This document shows positions 60,711 through 64,000 of a stretch of 64,000 bases of DNA, one piece after another. The notes below the pieces were generated by a model. It was given only the letters and a program-made list of their open reading frames with translations. It did not search any database and was not told where the DNA came from. The position numbers and the translations under genes were made by a program. Every line of letters begins with the position of its first letter. The first letter of the stretch is position 1. The DNA comes from Nocardioides sp. Root682. GTDB lineage: Bacteria > Actinomycetota > Actinomycetes > Propionibacteriales > Nocardioidaceae. The stretch is taken from contig NZ_LMHJ01000003.1 in assembly GCF_001427795.1 (NCBI RefSeq), forward strand, positions 147,288 through 211,287. Direction: 5' to 3'.

Positions 60711-62777
60711 ATGCGACGACGTGCGATGTCCGACGATTCGGCCTTGCCGCAATTCTTGGGAAAGTGGGCCGTGCCAGCGGGCGTGGTCGCCATCGTCCTG
60801 TTGATGGCGGGGATCGTGTTGACCGCCCCGACGACTCACGCTGTGGCTGCGCCGGCCCCGGTCACTGCCTCGTCGTCGCGGGGACCTGCCGTCACCGAGG
60901 TGGCGGCAGGCGGCTCGCACACGTGCGTGTTGCGAGAGGACGGGCACGTTCAGTGTTGGGGCAACGGCGCTCAGGGCCGTCTGGGCTATGGCAACACAGA
61001 ATCGATCGGTGACGACGAGCACCCGTCAGTGGCTGGCTCTGTGAATCTGGGTGCGGGCCGATCGGCAGTGGCTATCGCTGCCGGCGCATCGCACACGTGC
61101 GCGATCCTCGATGACGGCACCGTCCGCTGCTGGGGCGCTGGCTTTCTGGGTCAGCTCGGACACGGCAACACGCAGGACATCGGTGACAACGAGACCCCGG
61201 CAGATGTCGGGCCGATCACCCTGACCCGTCCTTTCCGCACGGCTGTGGCGATCACGGCCCGCGCGGACCACAGTTGCGCTCTGCTCGACGACGGCTCCGT
61301 GGTGTGTTGGGGGTCGGGCACCTTCGGCCGTCTGGGGTATGGCAACACCCAGAACATCGGCGACAACGAGACACCAGCCGATGCCGGGGCAGTGCGCCTC
61401 GGCGGGCGGGCCGTACTGGTCACAGCTGGTCTGTTTCACACCTGTGCTCTCCTCGATGAGGGTGAAATGCGCTGTTGGGGCTTCGGTCAGGCAGGGGCTC
61501 TGGGGTACGGCAACAAGGAGCACATCGGTGACGACGAGACACCCGCTTCGGTTCCCCCCGTTCTGGTTGCTGAGGCAACCTCGGTCTCGGCTGGCGGTAG
61601 TCACACCTGCGTGATCATTCCGCGCCGACGCCGCGACGACCTGACCCGTTGTTGGGGCGCCGGTGAGTTCGGCCAGCTCGGCTACGGCAAGTCGGAGACG
61701 ATCGGAGACGATGAGACCCCAGCCACAACGGGCGAAATGAATCTCGGCGGCGCGCCGAAGGCCTTCGCGCTCGGCCGATTCCACACCTGCGGCCTGAACC
61801 ACGACGCCAGTGTGCGCTGCTGGGGGCGCGGGGACTTCGGGCAACTCGGCAACGGTAGGCCGAGAGACATCGGCGATGACGAACCGGTGACGACCGGGGG
61901 CCTTGTGGACCTGGGTCCAGGACGAACCGCGACGATGGTCAGTGCCGGGTTTCTGCACACCTGCGCTGTCCTGGATGACGGCAATGTCCGGTGCTGGGGA
62001 GCAGGCGGCAATGGACGTCTTGGATATTCCAGTACCAAGAACATCGGTGACAACGAGACCCCAGCCTCTGCTGGCCCGGTCCAGTTGCTCAGCCTGCAGT
62101 TTGACGCTGCGCCCACCGCGGTCGCCGATGCGGCGACCGTCGCACAGAACGATCCAGCTACCGCGATCGACGTACTTGCCAACGACACCGATACCGATGG
62201 CGGGTTCAAGGCTGTCGAGTCCGTGACCCAGCCCGCCAACGGGACCGTTGTGATCACGGGTGCGGGCTCAGGACTGACCTATGCGCCGAGCGCCGGTTAT
62301 TGCAACACCGCGGCGGATGAACCCGCCGACGAGTTCAGGTACACCTTGAATCGAGGATCAACGGCGCTGGTCTCAGTCACGGTGACCTGTGCGGTAACTG
62401 AGGTTCCGGACCCTGTGGACGAGGTGCCGGACCCGGTGGACGAGGTGCCGGACCCGGTGGACGAGGTGCCAGACCCGGTGGACGAGGTGCCGGACCCGGT
62501 GGATCTGGCCCCGGACACGGTGATCACCACCTTGCCCAACCTGCTGACCTCGTCGCTGTGGTTTTCGTCGACGGGATCGTTCTCCTTTGCGTCGACCGAG
62601 GCTGGATCCACCTTCGAGTGCCAGATCGACAGCGGTGCGTTCGAACCCTGCACGTCCCCGGTGACGACCCGGCTCCGGTTCGGTAACCACACGTTCGCGG
62701 TCCGCGCCCGGGACGCATCGGGCAACGTCGACCTCACGCCGGCCACGCGCCAGGTCGTCGTGCTTGGTCTGTTCTAG
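60711..62777 (+). CDS. Secreted RCC1-repeat protein with Ig-like C-terminus
   Basis: A 688-residue exported protein. A signal/anchor helix at about 17-35 is followed by seven RCC1-type repeats (about 55-460), each with the core HTCAxLDDGxVRCWGxGxxGxLGYGN and two cysteines, forming a beta-propeller. Then a cadherin/Big_9-like domain (VLANDTDTDGGFKAVESVTQ, about 480-560), five EVPDPVD repeats, and a C-terminal Ig-like domain (FECQIDSGAFEPCTS, FAVRARDASGNVD). No sortase signal is visible. ATG 60711 has GGAGGAA four bases upstream. Probably an extracellular carbohydrate or protein binding propeller. Confidence 0.85.
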   Translation: MRRRAMSDDSALPQFLGKWAVPAGVVAIVLLMAGIVLTAPTTHAVAAPAPVTASSSRGPAVTEVAAGGSHTCVLREDGHVQCWGNGAQGRLGYGNTESIGDDEHPSVAGSVNLGAGRSAVAIAAGASHTCAILDDGTVRCWGAGFLGQLGHGNTQDIGDNETPADVGPITLTRPFRTAVAITARADHSCALLDDGSVVCWGSGTFGRLGYGNTQNIGDNETPADAGAVRLGGRAVLVTAGLFHTCALLDEGEMRCWGFGQAGALGYGNKEHIGDDETPASVPPVLVAEATSVSAGGSHTCVIIPRRRRDDLTRCWGAGEFGQLGYGKSETIGDDETPATTGEMNLGGAPKAFALGRFHTCGLNHDASVRCWGRGDFGQLGNGRPRDIGDDEPVTTGGLVDLGPGRTATMVSAGFLHTCAVLDDGNVRCWGAGGNGRLGYSSTKNIGDNETPASAGPVQLLSLQFDAAPTAVADAATVAQNDPATAIDVLANDTDTDGGFKAVESVTQPANGTVVITGAGSGLTYAPSAGYCNTAADEPADEFRYTLNRGSTALVSVTVTCAVTEVPDPVDEVPDPVDEVPDPVDEVPDPVDEVPDPVDLAPDTVITTLPNLLTSSLWFSSTGSFSFASTEAGSTFECQIDSGAFEPCTSPVTTRLRFGNHTFAVRARDASGNVDLTPATRQVVVLGLF
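62400..62504 (+). repeat. Five 21-bp tandem repeats encoding EVPDPVD
   Basis: Five copies (62400-62420, then every 21 bp to 62504), nearly identical at the DNA level, encode a Pro/Asp spacer in the RCC1 protein. Likely to vary in copy number between strains by slippage. Confidence 0.85.
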
Positions 62778-62817
62778 CCCTCGACGAGGGCGACTCGAGG
62801 AGTGTCGTGAAATGGTG

Positions 62818-62837
62818 AACGGTTTCCGCAACGGGCG
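62818..62837 (+). promoter_or_regulatory. AACGG-N7-AACG motif upstream of small RTX gene
   Basis: AACGGTTTCCGCAACGGGCG, 52 bp before the start at 62890; its first 17 bases match the P450-side tandem repeats exactly on the opposite strand. Confidence 0.55.
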
Positions 62838-62889
62838 ATTGCCTACCGTGGCGGAGTCAATCCCAGCAAGGCACCAGGAGACGCTACGC

Positions 62890-63444
62890 ATGCATCTTGC
62901 CGCACACCGTTCCGCGCAACCGGTCCACGTGAACCACCGTTGGTCCCGGCGGGTCCTGATCGTCCTGGCGGGTGTCGCTTCGACCCTGGTGCTCGCCACG
63001 GGATCTTCTGCGATGGCCGATGATCCGGTCTCCGACAACCTGGATCCTCAAGGACCCCGCTTGACCTGCCAGGGCGAGATCCCGACCATCGTCGCGGGGC
63101 CTACCGAGATCGAGGTCGTCGGGACTGCCGGCGACGACGTGATCGTCGCGTCTGGCGCCGACCACAAGGTCTACGCAGACGGTGGTGACGACGTCATCTG
63201 TACCGACCATCACCAGGGCGGCAAGGGCGACCTCGTGGTCGGCGGTCCTGGCAACGACCGGATCTACACGGGTAGCGGAGACGACCACATCCAGGGCAGC
63301 GCGGGCAACGACAGGATGTCCTCCGGCGGGGGCAACGACTTGCTGCTTGGTAGTGACGGCAACGACGGAGCCTATGGCGGCTCGGGCCTGGACTGGTGTT
63401 ACAACTCCGAGGCTCACAGTTGCGGGAGGTTGATCCGGAAGTGA
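62890..63444 (+). CDS. Small secreted RTX-type repeat protein
   Basis: A 184-residue protein with a signal peptide at about 22-42 (VLIVLAGVASTLVLATGSSA), a short beta segment, and about six RTX nonapeptides (GGKGDLVVGGPGNDRIYTGS, GGGNDLLLGSDGNDGAYGGS) ending WCYNSEAHSCGR. ATG 62890 has AGGAG nine bases upstream; an ATG at 62812 would add residues without coding look. Smallest member of the local RTX set. Confidence 0.82.
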   Translation: MHLAAHRSAQPVHVNHRWSRRVLIVLAGVASTLVLATGSSAMADDPVSDNLDPQGPRLTCQGEIPTIVAGPTEIEVVGTAGDDVIVASGADHKVYADGGDDVICTDHHQGGKGDLVVGGPGNDRIYTGSGDDHIQGSAGNDRMSSGGGNDLLLGSDGNDGAYGGSGLDWCYNSEAHSCGRLIRK

Positions 63445-63512
63445 GTCGGAGAGATCGAGTGCGGAGTCGCGGTGGATGAGGCCCAGTGGTCGGCGGCCTG
63501 ATGCTGCGAGGT

Positions 63513-63532
63513 AACGGTTTCCCCAACGTGCG
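63513..63532 (+). promoter_or_regulatory. AACGG-N7-AACG motif upstream of last RTX gene
   Basis: AACGGTTTCCCCAACGTGCG, 46 bp before the start at 63579. Followed, as at 62818, by GC(AT)TGCCTA about 23 bases after the motif start, a possible -10 region. Confidence 0.5.
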
Positions 63533-63578
63533 CTGCCTAGTTTCGAGCTGCTTTACCAACTACTACTAGGAGCAGCAC

Positions 63579-64000
63579 ATGAGATTCACCCACGCAGGAC
63601 GCACGTACCTCCGGGCTCAAGCAGGACGTTCGTCAGCGTCGGTCCTGGTTGTCGTGGCCGGTGCTGCTACAGCCTTCGTGTTCACCTCAGTCTCGTCCGG
63701 AGCAGCGGACTCCACGACTCCGTTGTGCTTCGGCAAGCAGGCGACCATCGTGCTCGAGCAGGGGCATTCGGAGGGGTTCCTAGAGGGGACGAAGGGCGCC
63801 GATGTCATCGTCGCCAAGGACTTCACCGTTCCCAGCACCATCAACGGCTTGGGCGGCGACGATCTCATCTGCGTATTCGGCGGGACCGTACTGCCGGGGC
63901 AGCACCTCTACACGATCAAGGGTGGTCCGGGCAACGACAAGATCGCAGGAGGCCCCTTGAACGACAAGATCCTCGGTGGCGAGGACCGCGATGAGATTCA
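63579..64000 (+). CDS. Secreted RTX-type protein, 5' part (cut by window end)
   Basis: Starts with ATG 63579 (AGGAG at 63568-63572). A signal peptide spans about residues 22-47 (SVLVVVAGAATAFVFTSVSS), then a beta domain (TIVLEQGHSEGFLEGTKGAD) and at least three RTX units (GGDDLICVFGG, GGPGNDKIAGG, LNDKILGGEDRDEI) running off the window. Fourth RTX gene of the cluster. Confidence 0.83.
   Translation, partial: MRFTHAGRTYLRAQAGRSSASVLVVVAGAATAFVFTSVSSGAADSTTPLCFGKQATIVLEQGHSEGFLEGTKGADVIVAKDFTVPSTINGLGGDDLICVFGGTVLPGQHLYTIKGGPGNDKIAGGPLNDKILGGEDRDEI

Noticed and set aside
60711..62777. Sortase-anchored surface protein
   Set aside because: No LPxTG-like motif, final membrane helix or basic tail at the C-terminus.

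Overview
The window is very GC-rich, uses GTG and TTG starts freely, and its genes are packed with ATGA or GTGA stop/start overlaps. With the gene families present (SCO6880-like, DUF4913-like, LysM-BTAD, actinobacterial Tad proteins), this points to an actinobacterium, plausibly Nocardioides or a relative. The phylum is well supported; the genus is inference.

Left flank (1-2337): ordinary chromosome. It holds the 3' end of an indolepyruvate ferredoxin oxidoreductase-like gene, then a TetR repressor divergent from an SDR and a SnoaL-like gene, with a palindromic operator between them and a strong hairpin after them.

Integrative conjugative element (2338 to about 52440, right end uncertain): it begins in the 3' half of a tRNA-Arg(CCT) gene, followed by excisionase and tyrosine integrase genes. 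Next come element housekeeping genes (DUF4913-like, SSB, HTH) and a large defence cargo: a Ser/Thr kinase fused to a KAP NTPase in an apparent operon with a DUF6602-type nuclease and a frameshifted small gene; an AlbA_2/Schlafen-type protein with a HEPN-like protein; three membrane-anchored unknowns; and a four-gene type II CBASS operon (CD-NTase, E2-E1 Cap2, JAMM Cap3, TIR-SAVED effector). The transfer part (22.8-33.6 kb, minus strand) encodes a coupling protein, ArdC-like antirestriction protein, VirB4-like ATPase, SCO6880-like protein, VirB6/TrbL-like channel, small membrane proteins and an NlpC/P60 hydrolase. A ParB/PrimPol maintenance module follows (33.7-36.9 kb). A complete Tad-type pilus locus with a LysM-BTAD protein (37.6-48.6 kb) comes next, then a 1175-aa MobF relaxase-helicase (48.9-52.4 kb).

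Patchwork region (52.4-58.2 kb): a P450/hotdog/SDR cassette of different composition, two truncated gene tails, an MMPL transporter, a frameshifted excisionase remnant, and a degenerate copy (42/53 identical) of the tRNA-Arg att sequence found at 2338. The copy marks either a decayed element end or the wreck of a second, related element.

Right flank (58.2-64 kb): secreted calcium-binding RTX-type proteins (four genes, one cut by the window edge) and a secreted seven-repeat RCC1-type protein. A conserved AACGG-N7-AACG motif lies upstream of all four RTX genes, and the same motif occurs as three tandem 12-bp repeats before the P450 gene.
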